NCBI GenBank assembly: GCA_002319875.1
Contig: DCFS01000259.1
Coordinates: 16,113-22,330, forward strand
Origin: Treponema sp. UBA1798
GTDB taxonomy: Bacteria > Spirochaetota > Spirochaetia > Treponematales > Treponemataceae
Direction: 5' to 3'
Length of the DNA: 6,218 bases
Shown here: positions 6,118 through 6,218 of the stretch, one piece after another
Layout: each line of letters opens with the position of its first letter
How positions within the stretch are numbered: the stretch's first letter is position 1
The notes under the pieces: model-generated
The model's database searches: none
Told to the model about the DNA's origin: nothing
Seen by the model: the letters and a program-made list of their open reading frames with translations, nothing else
Position numbers and translations under genes: made by a program

Positions 6118-6218
6118 TTATCTAAAGATATTGCAGCCGGAATTTCAGGCTCTCCGTACGAATCAACAACCACGCCCCAAGGGGCGAGGTATATTGTTCT
6201 CTAAAGGTATTGCAGTCG
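6117..6218. repeat. Repeat array of 79-bp period, second unit cut by the window end
   Basis: Positions 6117-6139 and 6196-6218 agree at 20 of 23 bases, giving a period of 79 bp. The second unit continues past the edge. The unit contains CGCCCC-AA-GGGGCG (6173-6186), an inverted repeat, and CGTACG (6155-6160). It is more GC-rich than the surrounding intergenic DNA. Twenty bases (6162-6181) match 19 of 20 in the 3' end of the flavoprotein gene (2615-2634). The short open frame 6112-6204 (30 codons, MELSKDIAAG...) reads across the unit, but the period is not a multiple of three, so the array is unlikely to be coding. Confidence 0.6.

Noticed and set aside
6112..6204. Small open frame of 30 codons after the chemoreceptor gene
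   Set aside because: It lies across the 79-bp repeat, which also reads open in other frames, and the period breaks any reading frame. GGGG sits directly against the ATG, which is not a normal Shine-Dalgarno spacing.
6117..6218. CRISPR array
   Set aside because: Only one full period is visible, 79 bp is too long for a usual repeat-spacer unit, and the supposed spacer also matches the flavoprotein gene's end, as a dispersed repeat would.

Overview
The window looks like spirochaete DNA, most likely a Treponema species. This is inferred from the AT-leaning base composition, a long dCache/HAMP chemoreceptor of the kind these motile host-associated bacteria carry in numbers, a lipoprotein-type solute-binding protein, and intergenic DNA full of small palindromic repeats. 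The genus was not tested and rests on general resemblance.

Left part (about 1-3520, minus strand): a four-gene, probably co-transcribed cluster. In transcription order it encodes a thioredoxin-reductase-like flavoprotein with a CATC active site (3499-2603), a family-3 solute-binding lipoprotein (2520-1654), and two HisM-type polar amino acid permeases (1571-849 and 858-151) that overlap by 10 nt. No ATPase lies inside the window. A good Shine-Dalgarno and ATG at 18-5 on the minus strand suggest another gene starts there and runs off the left edge; it is the obvious place for the missing ATPase. Strong hairpins lie between the last permease and that start.

Middle (3500-3889): a 390-bp divergent intergenic region without a gene. 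It holds a probable palindromic repeat element (3662-3772, two strong hairpins plus a third partial copy) and the likely promoters of both transcription units.

Right part (3890-6085, plus strand): one methyl-accepting chemotaxis protein (TM1, dCache sensor, TM2, HAMP, coiled-coil signalling domain). It is followed by a repeat array of 79-bp period (6117-6218) that is cut by the window end.

How the genes may work together (inference): the importer brings in a polar amino acid, and the adjacent dithiol flavoenzyme suggests a disulfide such as cystine that is reduced after uptake. The flavoenzyme has kept both FAD motifs and the CxxC but lost both NADPH-binding signatures of classical thioredoxin reductase, so its electron donor is probably not NADPH. 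Its C-terminal tail also shares 19 of 20 nt with the 79-bp repeat found after the chemoreceptor, which suggests the repeat supplied the end of the gene.
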